A stretch of DNA of 64,000 nucleotides from positions 9,595,280 through 9,659,279 of the forward strand of contig CM034547.1 in the NCBI GenBank assembly GCA_020055645.1, written 5' to 3'. Origin of the DNA: Tomocerus qinae (lineage: Eukaryota; Arthropoda; Collembola; Entomobryomorpha; Tomoceridae). The notes under the pieces were generated by a model. That model did no database searches. It was not told where the DNA came from and worked only from the letters and a program-made list of their open reading frames with translations. Shown here piece by piece: positions 21,501 to 35,256 of the stretch; the first letter of the stretch is position 1, and each line of letters begins with the position of its first letter. The position numbers and the translations under genes are program-made.

Positions 21501-24500
21501 CGAAAAGTTTTGGTTTCTTATTTTATTGACCCGCTGCAGTCCATTATTGAAGAACTTGGAAAGTTTAAGGAATTAGTAGAAACTACGATAGATTTAGATA
21601 AAGCAGAAACTGGGGATTTCGTTGTTCGTTCTGATTTTGATGAAACCTTTCAAAGTAAATCCAACTCAAAAGTTACCATTATCACTGTTTTTCTTTGATT
21701 GATTTCTTTAGCTATATGAATAGGAACGTCTAATCTGATTTTGATGATTAAAACAGAATTAAGGGAACAAATGGATGAAATAGAAAATGAATTAGCAAAT
21801 GAAACTCACAAAGTGGCAAGAGATCTGGGGATGGAGGCTCAAAAATCTTTGAAACTGGAGTGTAACTCTGTGCATGGTTATCACTTCCGAATTACTTTGA
21901 AGGTAAAATATTTTCACCGTAAAATGGTGGTTATTTGTTAGATAACATGGATTTCTTTCATAAACTTGCCTAAATGAATACAGCTTTACTAAAATGTAAA
22001 AAATATTTTTAGGAAGAAGGAGCCTTGAGATCTAAAAAGTCATATGTAATTATTAGTTCAAAAACGTCAGGAGTGCTGTTTAGGAACGATAATGTCGAAC
22101 ATTTAAATAATCGTTACACTAAAAAGAGAAAGACTTATGAAGATAATCAAAAGGACATCGTCAAAGAAGTTATTGCGGTTGCTGGTAATAGTTTATGTTG
22201 TTGCTTTGCTTTGTGATTTCAAATTGTAATTATTGATTGTTGATTATGCTCATCTCCTATAGTGAGTGTGGGTTGATAATAATATGAGAACTTATTATTT
22301 TCAGCTGGATACAGCACCAATTTTGAGCAACTGGGTAATGTGATGGCTTCATTGGATGTATTTACAAGTTTTGCCGTTTTAGCTGCAAATTCTCCCACTC
22401 CTTATGTTCGACCAATACTTCTCCCCAGAGGGACAGGAACACTGAAATTTGAAAAACTTCGCCATCCGTGTGTTGAAAGCCAACCAGGAGTAGACTACAT
22501 ACCAAATGACGTTCATTTTGAAAAAGGTTCACAGTTCACTGAGTATATAGAAACCGTTCGTAGATTTTTATTTTCATCTAATTACCCGAACTTCAAGTTA
22601 AACGTTCACTCTGTTGTTATATGGAATATTTTTAGAATCATGAAATCTCATCTGGAACAAATATTTTATTATATTTTTATAATCTCACCCATCTCATGTA
22701 TATAAAAATATAGTACAGTGGAAGTCATATGAACGGTTCCTAGAAAACCTTACATGTTGATTCTGTTAATTTTTGAAATTTTTCGTATATATAGTTCATA
22801 CTCATTTGTTGCTATTATTTTCTTTCAGGGGTGAATTCATTTTACATCGTCACAGGTCATTTCAATTTCTTAATTCAAAAACGATTTTCAAAAATGACCA
22901 AAATACTTTTCTATTAAATAGTCAGTTATTTCAGAATGTACTGATTGTAAATTTATATGTATTTTACTTAGGACCTAACATGGGAGGGAAAAGTACTTTT
23001 CTAAGGTCGATTGGTGTTGCTACTCTTCTAGCTCAAATAGGATGTTTTGTTCCTGCATCACAGGCTGAGGTAGAAAAGCAATATTTACTTATAAAACAGC
23101 AACATAATAATATAAATATTTATGATACCTATTTTTAACTTCATGTAGATTTCAATTGTGGACGCCATCTTAGCAAGAGTTGGAGCTGGCGACTTTCTCT
23201 CTAAAGGCGTTTCAACATTCCAAGCAGAGATGATCGAAACGGCGTTTATTTTGAAGGTGACAAAATTTTCCCCCGTTAATGTTTTTGTTTATACGTTGTA
23301 CATACTATCTGAAATTGTCACCAGGTACTGCCGAGTATCAATGATACTACTTAATGTTGACGTATACATGTACTAAATAGGTTTTTTTGTGTATAAATTA
23401 TACAGACAGCTACTACTGACTCTTTGGTATTAATCGATGAGCTCGGTAGAGGAACGTCTACATGTGACGGTTTTGGATTATGCTGGGCTATTTCTAAGTG
23501 AGTTGATCATGAATATAAGTCATTTGAGTGTAATTACGCAGGTCATGTGGAAGCAAGAGTTGAAATACTTTTCATTTTCAGTCATTTGGCCAAGCAGATT
23601 GATTGCTATTGTGTGCTTGCAACGCATTTTCACGAACTGGCTCTTTTGTCTGAAGAAATAAAGTGGGTAACTAATGTCCACGCTAAAGCTGTAGCGGATG
23701 AAAATGGAGTAACAATGCTTTACAAAATTGAGAATGGCCCCTGTGATAAAAGTTTTGGTCTGCATGTAGCAGAAATTAACAAATTTCCCGATGAGGTCAT
23801 GGAAGTAAGAATTAATTATTACTATTCACTGGTAATACTGGTGGGAAACACAAGTGACAAGGGTATTTGCTTGAATATGGTATAACTACACAATTACGGT
23901 TTTTTTAGTGTGCTCGAATGATGTCCAATATTTTAGAAGACTTTTCTAGCGAAGAATATAAAAATGATTCATTTGAACGAGTAATTGCAAGACGCGAGTT
24001 AAAAAAGGTATTTTCCAAGTGTAGTTATAAACAAATTATGACTGAAACTAGAGAGACGTGTAATATTGTATTTTTTTGGGCTTTCAGGAAGGTCAACAAT
24101 ATATTGACGAATTCAATAAGAGAGCAGGTATCCTTGCAAAGATTGACAAGAACAGCAGTGACGACGTAGCTCGTTTTAAAGCTGAAATTATTAAGTTATA
24201 CAAGGAAGTAGAAGAGAAAGCTCAAGCAAATTCGTATGTTAAACATATCTTGGATACTGTCGACGAGGAATTGTCCAATGAAGAACGAACTAAACGTAAA
24301 CAAAGGAAGAGAGATGACAAAGAAGCAATAAGTAATTCACCCCCTACCAAGAAACTACAATATGACGTTTTTGGAAATCCAATTCATGACCTTTTAAAAT
24401 CAAAAGAGTGGCTGCTTCGCCATGGCATAGAAATTGATCCTTTGCAAAATGGAGACAGAAAACAACCTCTTACTGTTGAAGAAATCAAGGAATTACTGAA

Positions 24501-24582
24501 AGGCAAGAAAATTTTATCAAGAGAGGAATGGGAGAAAGAATACGAGGCAATGTCATATCACATGTATCCCCTGCCTAAATAG
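18515..24582 (+). CDS. MSH2: DNA mismatch repair protein MSH2 with C-terminal extension
   Basis: Nineteen exons: 18515-18569, 18709-18761, 19231-19506, 20092-20196, 20292-20462, 20552-20740, 20810-20989, 21094-21299, 21434-21654, 21757-21902, 22013-22184, 22305-22526, 22829-22855, 22972-23069, 23149-23256, 23406-23497, 23582-23804, 23909-24007 and 24088-24582. They give 1045 residues. All MutS domains are present: N-terminal domain from [10 protein letters not shown], connector, lever ([13 protein letters not shown]), clamp ([12 protein letters not shown]) and ATPase. Walker A is GPNMGGKST (~675-683, Lys681), Walker B is LVLIDELG (~750-757), and [10 protein letters not shown] is intact. It partners MSH6 (and MSH3 where present) to recognise mismatches. 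Human MSH2 has 934 residues. The family ends near residue 940 here, followed by a KRKQRKR cluster (950-956) and about 90 further residues I do not recognise, all in the last exon. Exon 13 is a 27-nt microexon just before Walker A. Confidence 0.95.
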
Positions 24583-26220
24583 CATTGTATTCAAAAATTC
24601 AAATCTAAAGCATGTAGCTATATGTTGTTTGGTGTATAGTGTTTTAGTGTTACTGTTTTTCAAGGAACACCGTGTTGGGGTTCAATGTAACCTGATAATT
24701 TTAAATACCTTTATGCATGCACAACTCCCATTCTGTTTCCATTAGTCTAACAAATGTTTGCTGTTAGTCTAGACCTAATAACCATACAAATCTTTTAGAT
24801 TTGAGTTTGAGACTGAGATTCTTGTTTGCAAACGTCAATATAGTAATTATCTGTGTTGTCATTATAAGGGGGCAGTCGTATCATATCATTTGATTACATT
24901 ATATACAACACCGTGCACACAAGTCACTACTACTTTTGTTTAAAGAAATCAAAATTGTTGTAGTGATAATAATGCACCTTCAGATCAGTATTAAATGTTA
25001 AAGGTAGTATCAATCTAAGAGAAAGCCCACTGTTGTTTTGATAATTTTAAGTAGGATAAATTCACTAAAGAATAAATAAATAATTATAGAAAGCAATCAT
25101 TGACTATTTGCAATTATTTTTATTACTACCTTACCTAAAATAGTGATACTTGTGGCTTATGAAAGTTTTTATTCTATGGATAATGTAATGTGTAGTACAA
25201 TCGTGGTACAATGTAATTGCTTAATTTTCTCTCAACATCAACGTCACAAACTATTATATTTATACAAGCTAAAAGGGAATCATAATTATACTGTATTTAA
25301 TTGAAGTATTTTAAAAGAAAATGTGTATCCCAAATATTAGTTACGTTTTTTGCATATCTTTACGAATAATAATAAATATGGGCAGGTACTTCTTTGGATT
25401 GTGTTTGATACGTCTTTCTGATTGTAGTAGTAACATTCATTGGTACACGTTCTATACAGAATTTGTATGTGCATATACGTGAAATGTAATGTATGTAACG
25501 TAATTTTGGGTAGTGCAGTGTAAGTAAGACTTTGTATTGGACGTAAGGCAATAAAATGAATGAAAGAGGGAATGGAAATCAATCATTGTGTGTTGTGTCG
25601 ATGGGCATCCATGGTTACATTTCTGTCCAGTGAAAACATCATTTCCTTCCGTCCTCCACTTATTGCCAAAAATACTTTTCTCTGCTCGCTTTCCACTCTC
25701 CAGCATTATTGTAGGGAAAAGTCAGAGAGAGAGTCTTGAACATATCTGATAACAACCAAAGAAATAATACGAACTTGTAAATTGCACCTTGGCTTCAGCC
25801 TCGTCCTCGTCGTCAAATGTCCAACTCCGTTTATTTCAGTTGGAATTCCAAACTTGTGCTGTGAACTTCTCTTTAGATGGTTTCTTTATTTGTTCACTCG
25901 TACTGTTACCTTCATGTATGTCACAACAGACATTTCTTGACTAAAAAAGTGCATTGGTTGTTTGCCACAAAATAAAACATGAACATTGTGCATGGAGCAA
26001 CACAGACGTAGTGAAAAGATCGTAACGTTTATTTGCTGACCTGTTTTGGAAAAACGAGAGGAGTTCATTGAATTTGTTTTAGTATATTTGAAGAAAAGTT
26101 TCATTCTGTTGTTGAGTGGGCTGAGGAACACGTCTATTTGGTTGCACTAGTGCGTGCATGTTTACCTAATAACAGTAATTGCATGTTTACTTGTATATAA
26201 TTGACAATATCATTATCAAC
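24583..26220. other. MSH2 3' UTR and MSH2-ARMC2 intergenic region
   Basis: No exon or repeat recognised. Short frames on the minus strand around 25340-25700 and 25886-26131 have no family character and no splice support. The proximal ~0.5 kb is probable MSH2 3' UTR and the distal part should contain the ARMC2 promoter. Confidence 0.5.
25071..25076 (+). terminator. Poly(A) signal AATAAA of MSH2
   Basis: AATAAATAAATAA begins about 490 bp after the MSH2 stop and is the first clear canonical signal. It implies a 3' UTR of about 0.5 kb. Confidence 0.5.
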
Positions 26221-29200
26221 ATGAGTGACACGAAACGAGAAAAGAATAGTCGCCCGTTTTACGAACTCCCTGCTCACATCAAGCCTTGTTCAACAATTAT
26301 AAAGGAAACACGCATGCAATTACGTTATTCAGGCAAGCTAGGAAGTCTTGGAGGTGGGGAGTGGGCAGAAGGCTCTTTGGTAAATTCAGGTGGAAGCCCT
26401 TCCAGCGACTTCGTCTCCATGACCAACGACTTAACCAACATTTCCGCGAATCCTTCGGGAGCTCAAGGAGGCTATGGAGGAATTCGTGCTGTTAATACTC
26501 AAAGACCTTTTACTCCCAGAGACAGTGTTAGCCTGTGGGGGACGTCTGCTCGTAAAAGACCTCCTAGTGCGATCACGTAAGTAATTACTTTATCTGTCAA
26601 AAGATCCTACATCATTACCTACTAATGTTAGGTGCCAGGTACCTATTGTGAGTGAGTAAAACTAAGATTATCCTACATTGTAGATAGAGAAAGTTCGGGC
26701 GGATTGTATAGGGACCTTTTGCCTAGAATCTATTAGTCCAAACTTATTTCTTGTTAAGTAGTAATACGACGATTAGGCATCGTTTTGTTGGGCACATAAT
26801 GTAGAAATGTGATTAATGATCCTCTTTGTTAAGTTGATTTAGTTGATTATTGTTTTCGCGAATTACGAATTGGCAAAGTTTTATTGTTTATGCCCATGAA
26901 AAGATTAATAGTTACAGTTTCAATTAATTACGTAGTATTTTCATAGAGTTTTCATGATTTATTTTACTAGTATTACTAGAAAAAGAAATCTGAGAATGTT
27001 GCACCCTTTAATGAAAGTTTTATAGCCAGGACTTTCACTTAATTAATAGCTACAAAACGTCTGAAGTGTGTTTTGGAATTGTCACAATATATAACGTGGT
27101 TAACTTTCCTATTAAGGTTTCAGCCTAGTTTCCAATAAATTAATCAACCAGAATTAAAATAACCAAGATTTTATTTCACTTAACTTTCAACCGTTTTTTA
27201 AACCGTCCGTATAGGGATTATGTGCAATTTTTACTAGTACAAACTTTTCTCTGTGCTTCCAGTTCCAGCCTTAGTATTTAATAATATAATTAATTATACC
27301 TATCGTTTGTACTCGATGCATTAAAAAGTTTACGTCATATTAATAATAACATTTCTTGACATAGTCTATCAAGACTTTCACTGGATGAAATAGAAGAGAA
27401 ACGACCAGAATCCACTAAGTTAAAGCCACTTGTTTCCAAACCGTTGACTGCAAATGTTTTGGAATCGTCGCATTCAATTGATAATGATGTAATAGGAAGT
27501 CACGCTAAGGAAATGGAAAGATACAAAATGTCTACCAGGCTGAAATCTCTTTCGCTCTATAACAGTAATTTTTTCCCGTTGTTGCTTTATACTTAATTAT
27601 TATGCACGTTATTGCAGTGATCTATATTGTAGTGGCGAATCATACTGTTTGGAAAAATTCCTATTAATTACTAGCAATCTATACGTTTTTATCAGATTTT
27701 ATAAGAGTTAGTATTTTCATCTACCTTTCACTCACCCCATCCTAACTGTACATACACATTTCACAAAACTTTCACTGGTACTTTCTCCATAATTTTTAAC
27801 CAACTTGGACGTCTCGTTCGTCCATCGTCCATGATATCGTATTGTGTGGAGTGTAGATCGTAGTGCGTAGTCGTAGTGTAGAGCTATATTTGATGAATAT
27901 GTAAAATTAAGATGTGTATGAGTTATATGGTCATGTCATAATTCAAAGGCGTATAAAATACAAAAATAGGTAGCTTTTGTCATTTTACGATGCATCATGT
28001 ATGCCAAAAATTCAGTAATTTTTTTATGTTTGTATTAAAATAATTATAAAAATCTTGCAAAAATAAATTCTGAAAAGCACAGAAAAGTTCGATTAGACGC
28101 AGCATCCCTTCACGAATTTTCGGAAAAGAAAACCTCCATTCTAGAAACTATTTTAGAAAATGGGTAGAGAATTAATTGGTCTTACGAAATTCATCAGGAA
28201 ATAAGCAAAAATACTAAAAATAGCAACATTTAGAATGTCAAAAATTGTCTCATCCTATAAAGAATCTTTTACTCTCGTTCCTGGCCTTCCTGCAAAAAAT
28301 CTAGCGTAAATACCTCAGTGTTCAGTGTCCCCGGTCTCCAACCATGGTCACTTTTTATGATGCAGTACCGTAGGGTGTAGTTCAGCTAGTTCAATCAAGG
28401 CAATAAACATTAAACCAATGTGACGATAATCAACAAGACCAAAAGGGCAAGTTTTGATAGAATGTTAATGTCGTAAGCAATTTATTGTAAGAATTTCCTG
28501 AACTGCAATTGCTACATAAATAATAAAATTTCTATGCGACAAATCATAGTCATGGCATAGTGCATGACATATTACATACAAGTAATAGTTTATTGACACT
28601 GCAAATTGCCTATATAGATACCAACTACGCATATACTTTATAATTTATCCAATTGTAAGGAAATACTTTTGGTTTGCATTGCATGCACCTATGCACATAA
28701 AAGTGTATAAAATATGCAATAATACTAACAGCAGGGAAAAGAGAGATCGATCAATTCGCCAAATTGCATAGCAAGGAAATGAAAGTAGGTGTATGTAAAT
28801 ATAGCAAAGTTTACGAATTGCTACATTCGTGTCAAATGCAACCGTAGAATACTTTTATGTTCTTTTATCCACACCGGTATGTCATTTCAATTTGCTAATG
28901 GCTACAAACTAGAGAGTTAAGAAAAGCAACTTCTATTTATTTTCCTTTTCTAAGAACCTATAATTTGATCTTGACAAGAATGCATTTAAGTATACCATTT
29001 AAGTTATCTCTATAGCCTTGCTTACGACTATACCTATCTAGCAATTTATTAAACATATCTGTTTCAGTGTTATTAGACTTAATACTACCAAAATGAATAT
29101 GGTAGACAGTTTTGAAGGTTTACTCTAAAATCTCGACATTTTCCAAACTATCTAAGTCAAGGTACTTATAATCTATTCATCTAGTTTTTCATGAACCTCG

Positions 29201-32200
29201 AAATATTAAGTATTATTTATGTGAATATAATATACTTGTATCAGATGTAGCACATTATAGTTCATGGTTAGTAGAATATTAAAATTTAATGTGGTATTGC
29301 ATATTGGTGTACCGTTAACTATGAATGATGAAAATCTAATACAACGAAGGTGAACTAAACTGTTTAATACAAACCTATGAAAAATCCAATACGAATTCTT
29401 CACTTTTTGACAGATAAATTATTTAGCATAAATAAGTGTGTCAGTTGAATTAGCTAAAGTAGAATAGGGTAATTGTCTCTGCGCTAGTTTAGCTCCTACC
29501 AATACCTATTAATAGAAAGGGGTAGCATCAATTGTCTTACCATGGAATTGATTGAGACGTCAATTTGTGTATAATAGTGACTGATTTTTTTATTGTCTAT
29601 TGTAGTAAAGAATGAGCGAGTGTCAGAATCCCAAGAGAGGTCTGAGTTGATTGGCGAACCTCGGACGAAGAGCAGTGGAAAAGGAACAAGAAACTACGAT
29701 GGCGAAAGGGGACGTGCTAATGTCAATAATGTCGACAGACGAAATGCACAGGAACCCCACATGGTTTCGGCATCTACAACAACGAGTCACAATTTTGACG
29801 AAATGGGAGACTGCGAAAAAGAAATCGATGGGTTGGAAGGTGCAGTGTCATATTTGGCCTCCTGTTTACGAGCTTCAGGTGTGCAACTTTAATGAGATGA
29901 CAAGCTATTGATATGGGAATGACAGCTCCATGCCAGCTCCCTTCCTTTCACAGCTTTCCTTTGGCTTTTCTACCGTTACACTTTTAATGTCTATGATTCT
30001 TTTACTAAGATTTGCTTCTATTCAGCACATCCTAAATATTTTTGGACATTTTTAGGTCAGATGCAGAAGTCAGAAGTTATTAATGCTCTCAAGAAAATCA
30101 AAGAAAACATTGAGGTAGTTAATGCGAATGAGACGACTAAAAGCAAAATTCTTAAATTGGTTTTCAAAGTCGTGGAAAAGAATCAAAGCGACGAAGATAT
30201 ACTCTTTTGGGCATCCTTTGTTCTCTTGCATGTAAGTCCATCAGTTTATACGCCATGTATATGTATATAGTATATATCAAAACTTCATCTGGAGAACGTT
30301 GTTTTCTCTTACAACGCAGTAACGCTATTTATAACTTTCTCACAGGTGTAATTTGTTGATTACATCCATGTTAAAACTTTATGATAATTTATAATATTAC
30401 ATAATAATTTTTTTAATATTATCCATTTCTGTTGTTCTCCAACTATACATGCAGTGTCACATAATTGGAAATAACTTGACGACCATCTTCAAAATGGTTT
30501 TCAAAGCCAGTAGATCCAAAGAATACTGGAGCATTATCAAAGAGACGGAATATTTGGGTAAGATAATGTTGCTCATGTTGACTTGAGAATAAAGAGCATT
30601 TCAACAAAAGAATTGCCAAGCTTATAATCTTACTTTCACTTTGTGGGTCGCAGTTAATATAAACTTTGGGTTCTTTTGTATATTTATTATTACAGATGTT
30701 TTCATGGAATCTTTCACTCAAATTTGCCCAAAGTCACAAACTGAGTCTATGATTTATGGATATGGAACACTAAAGTTTATTTGCATGGAACCAACAGTTT
30801 TACTTCAGGTGGTCGATCTCAATTTGATTCCTGTTATGACGCTGCATTTGAATATTCTGAATTATGAGGTAAGTCAACTTTGTGCTTTCTACTTTTCATA
30901 ATGAAATGTGTCTGTTGCGTCGTAAAATTGGAAGCCGAACATAATGGAGTCAATTCTTTTATTATTACTTAATGCCTAATATAGCCTCATGTATAAAGTA
31001 CAAATAATAAATGACAATTGTCACGGTCTAGGTGGCTCAACTCAAAAAAATCCCTGAGGATATTTTCAACGGGGCATTCCAACTAACCTCAATTCTTCGT
31101 AGCGTCGTTGGTGAGGAAGGTTGTCTCGAACCGGTGGCGAGGAGTGGTCTTTTAGAGGAATTGTGTAGCTCACTAGTATGGACTATTGAGGATATTGATG
31201 TTTTGACGAATGTTGTGCGAATTCTAAGGTACATTTCTACTTCTATATTATCCTTGTACTATTTATTACTTATGTTTTACAATGTGCCCACGCCTACCTG
31301 TCTATAACTTTATCTGATAATTTCCGCTGTATTTCAAGCGTAGCTTTTGTATGAGCTTCCTGTAGGCGTTAATACCATACCAGTGGTTTCCTTACTTCTA
31401 ATAAAATATTATTTTCTACGACTTATATTATTATTTATAAATAGATTGGTATTATGAACTCGAAACAGTTTCGCTAATTTTTGGAACATGTTCCAAATAA
31501 CATTAACAATAACTTTGTTTCATGTCACGACAGCGTCGTATCTGGAGATGACGTTTGCAGCGAGTTGATTTCACGGCACGACTACATTTGTGAAGCCATT
31601 GTAAAGATTCTGCAAACTTGGTACGCTAAGGAAGATGTTGTGGTTCGCTTGACATATTGTTTAGGAAACCTTTTGTCAAAGAGTGATGAAATGAGAATTA
31701 AGGTACGTATGCATTTGAAGTAACAGTGCAATTATCAAAGTTTGAAGCTCAGTTTGTTTTAATGCATCAAAATCCTATATAATATACACCATACACCGTT
31801 GGGTGCTTTTGATGTGGTTTAATTGTAATGAATACTAACTACTAAAATCTTCTATGAGCAGACATCGGATAGAGTGTCTAAAAATAATCAAAATATTCTT
31901 AACAAGTATATTTAACGTTTTAAATATTTTGAGTTTTTGCCACAAATTGCGCAAATTGATTGTGGTTTGTGGCCGAACAAGTTGATATGTTTTCAACTTT
32001 CTGAAAATGTGGTCGCTTTTAACGTATGAGGTCATAAATGTTAGCCTTCAGTCGTTCATATTTCCGATGTCTGTTAAATAAAGTGTATATAAAACCGATC
32101 ACAAAACTAACAAATACCTTTTGTTTTGACGTTGTAGCTTTATCAAGAACCAGGAGCTTTTCGGTTGATCCTTGATCTTATATCCCTTCAAATGGAAAAT

Positions 32201-34217
32201 CCGAATTCTACATCAGAGGACATACTGATTAAAGTAAGCTATAAAATAATTTTAGTAAGTTGTGGTGAATACGTTGGTAACTGTTCCAATAACTGTCATT
32301 CAAAGGTATTACACTTATTACTAATTCATTACAGGCACTAGCATGATTGTTTTTGATGTCTGTTGTAGAGACTCATTCCAAGATACGAACAAAGTTTAAT
32401 TTACTAAGCATACGGGGCATTATTGTTTGTACTTTGTACTGCTTTGACAGTGGCACAGTAGTGGGAATTTGGGAAAGCTATTAAACGTTGGGGCGTAGTG
32501 TATTCATACTGTAAGTACTACAATGTCATAAAGGCTAATAATAATTTTAATGTTTACTTACTAGTCGGTGCGGTCAATAGCAAATTGGACGTTGAATATG
32601 TCGATTGGTAATATAATCTGTGATGATCCACAATTATGTGAGCTTCTGAATTCTATTCTTCAAGCCAAAGACGTTTCCGATGAGCTTCTCCAATGCGTCA
32701 TTGCTACCCTTAACAATACCAGTTTTTATAAACAATGCGATTCGCTAGACGAAATCACCATTAGTACAGCAGAGTGTAAGTCCTACTTTTGTCATTCCTC
32801 CTCACCCTATAACAATTAAAACTAATGTTGTCGCAATGTATATTGTAGCTACTGCACAAATTAGAGAAAGGAAACAGAGCAGAATTATCAATACCTACTT
32901 TTAATTATACTAAGGAAAAAATGTGTCTATCGTAAATGAACAAGAATAGTACTTATATAGGTAGTTAGGTTTTGATATGACTTTTAGAGACTGTTATAGT
33001 GCTCTCGGAGACTTTCACATGGCCATGCATAATGAAAAATGTATGGGCAGTTCAATATCGATATAATTCGGTAGACATCCTTCATTGTCTTTGTTACAGA
33101 AAATAGTCGTGCGTAAATGTACGAGAAAATACCGAAATGTTACTTACTTCCTCATCATTGATCTACTACATGAACAATGCATGTAATCATATAGCCAGAT
33201 AGGTAGTAAATGTAACTTTTGTATCCTAACTAATTACCAATTAGTACTAAAGGGTGAGTTCAGCAATGTATATAGAAACGTAGTTTGTACATTCTCTTAA
33301 TTTCCTCCTACTCTATACTGAATTTAGGTGATTGCTCTCAATACAAATGTCGTTTGGTTATATCACAATACCCCAATACATATGCAGTATCTATCATACA
33401 ATATTGTCCTTTACGTTCTACTTATGTAATTTTGCCTTTGGATGTTTGATAGATCATTTTCATTGCTAATTAACTTTAATCATGAATTTCAGGCTTGTAT
33501 AGCTACCTGAGTAATGAAAACATAGATGTGCGAACGGAGGCAATGAAAGTCCTAGGAAATCTCACTCGGAGTACACAAGTTCGACAATCTTCGTCTGATT
33601 GTATGTACTCTTATTCAATTATAGCTTATAATTTTGACTTTGATGGATTCCTGGAATCAGATAATATTTAATAAACTTTGTCAATGTAAATTTTAGATGT
33701 TGATACTCTATTAAATTCGCTAGAAGAAGAGGACAATGACGAATTGCTTTGTGCCACAATAGGTGTGCTTATGAACATCATGATTGAAGAGACAGTGAAA
33801 TCTGAGTTTCTATCTAAAAATGGATTGGACAAGTATGAATATCTCTATTGAAATATTAAACTAGATCAGATTATTAGAATCTATAATATAATATTGTATA
33901 CGGAGGAAAATTAACAATTTGATGTTTTCCACAGAATGATGTCACTTTTCGAAAGAAAAGAAGATGTAGTCCTGAATTTAATGATTTGTCAACTTCTTTG
34001 GAATTTGTTTTATCTTTCTGAAGATGGGATTTCAAAATCGAGAACTAAATCTATTGGAATATCCGAAGAGAAGAGGTTAGAATTGGGGAAAGTCTTAAAA
34101 AGTAAATTACAGAACAGAATGCCATCTAATATTCATGACGATGAAGATTTTGATATCGAGCCGTATCAAGAGCTACAGTCTGTTGCAACGAATTTGATGA
34201 AACTAATTCAAAAATGA
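26221..34217 (+). CDS. ARMC2: Armadillo repeat-containing protein 2 (axonemal assembly)
   Basis: Thirteen exons: 26221-26576, 27365-27564, 29606-29878, 30056-30231, 30455-30557, 30696-30868, 31032-31228, 31534-31702, 32138-32233, 32565-32775, 33493-33600, 33697-33832 and 33935-34217. They give 826 residues; human ARMC2 has ~867. The start is the first ATG in the frame. The N-terminal ~280 residues are disordered, with the ARMC2 signature NTQRPFTPRDSVSLWG near its first exon end. From about residue 280 the protein is a helical ARM-repeat solenoid. Examples are ILFWASFVLLH, VVVRLTYCLGNLL, IANWTLNMSIG, LLQCVIATLNNTSFY, RTEAMKVLGNLTRS and LLCATIGVLMNIM. ARMC2 is needed for axoneme assembly (radial-spoke or central-pair components in algae and sperm), so testis or ciliated-neuron expression is expected. 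The 2.0-kb intron 2 shows nothing recognisable. It is convergent with GSAP. Confidence 0.92.
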
Positions 34218-35256
34218 TATATTTTATAAACTCATTCAGCTTTGTTACAATAGCGATTACATTACAATGCAGATACTACTTATATCAATTACCAAACTTA
34301 CCATTCACAACTATTTTCCCTGCTTTCTAAAGTTGTCTGCTGAAAGTAAGTTTGATTGAGAGACTTTGAATTTTAATACAGCAACTCTAGCATGACATCT
34401 GATACAGATATTTCAAGTTCTTTATAATTACTGCTGTACTACGTGTTTACTTATGGGATTTCTGTGTAATGCGCAGTATTTGTGTACATGAGAAAATTTC
34501 AGCAGAATGATTACCTAGAAACTACTCTATAGACTACAAAAGAGTTTAAAAGCAATATTTACCTTCATAAAATCTATTTAAGCTTAGATGTACCTTATCT
34601 AACCATCCTCTAATATTGCCATGCTTTGATGTACTAAGTAATAATAATAAAGGTAATCCGCGTAATCATATCAATCATTACAATACATACAATTATATAT
34701 TACTCTTGCCTATGCTATGATTATTGGATTTTGAAAGGGAATATCGCACAATACGAGGAACGAGTGGTAGTTGCATGGGTTCCTTGGATAAACGAATTTG
34801 TGACATTGATACCATACCAAAATAAATAGGAAACTTTATCCACAATGATCAAATGACAGATTTAATTATTATTAGCGCATATATACAATCTCAACATAAC
34901 ACATTTCCAAATCATATTAACCAACTTTGCATTAATAAGCCAGCCTCTTTAATACTTGAAGATCAATCTCTTCGGTTACATTTAATCAATAATTTGGCTC
35001 TTGTTGAGTATTTTCGAAGAAAGGAAGTAAAACAAGATTCCATTATAGTCAGGAATAGAAGCGACTTTGCCTTACGCTTGATTAAATCTTGACTGAAAAC
35101 CCAAAACTGCTCCCAATCACTGAATTTTACAATGTATTAACAAAAGCACAGTTCAGTGTATTTAGTGCCTATTTGTAAAGTAGTAGATAAAATACACATA
35201 TATACCTTGAGAGGACAAAAAGGACAATAAACATAGCATGAGATTTCTTTGGCTTC
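34218..35256. other. Convergent 3' region between ARMC2 (+) and GSAP (-)
   Basis: About 1 kb of A/T-rich sequence. A 79-codon plus-strand frame (34853-35092) has no recognisable features. I take the region as the two 3' UTRs. Confidence 0.5.
34646..34651 (+). terminator. Poly(A) signal AATAAA of ARMC2
   Basis: AATAAA about 430 bp after the ARMC2 stop, in an A/T-rich stretch. Position and motif only; a second AATAAA follows near 34822. Confidence 0.4.
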
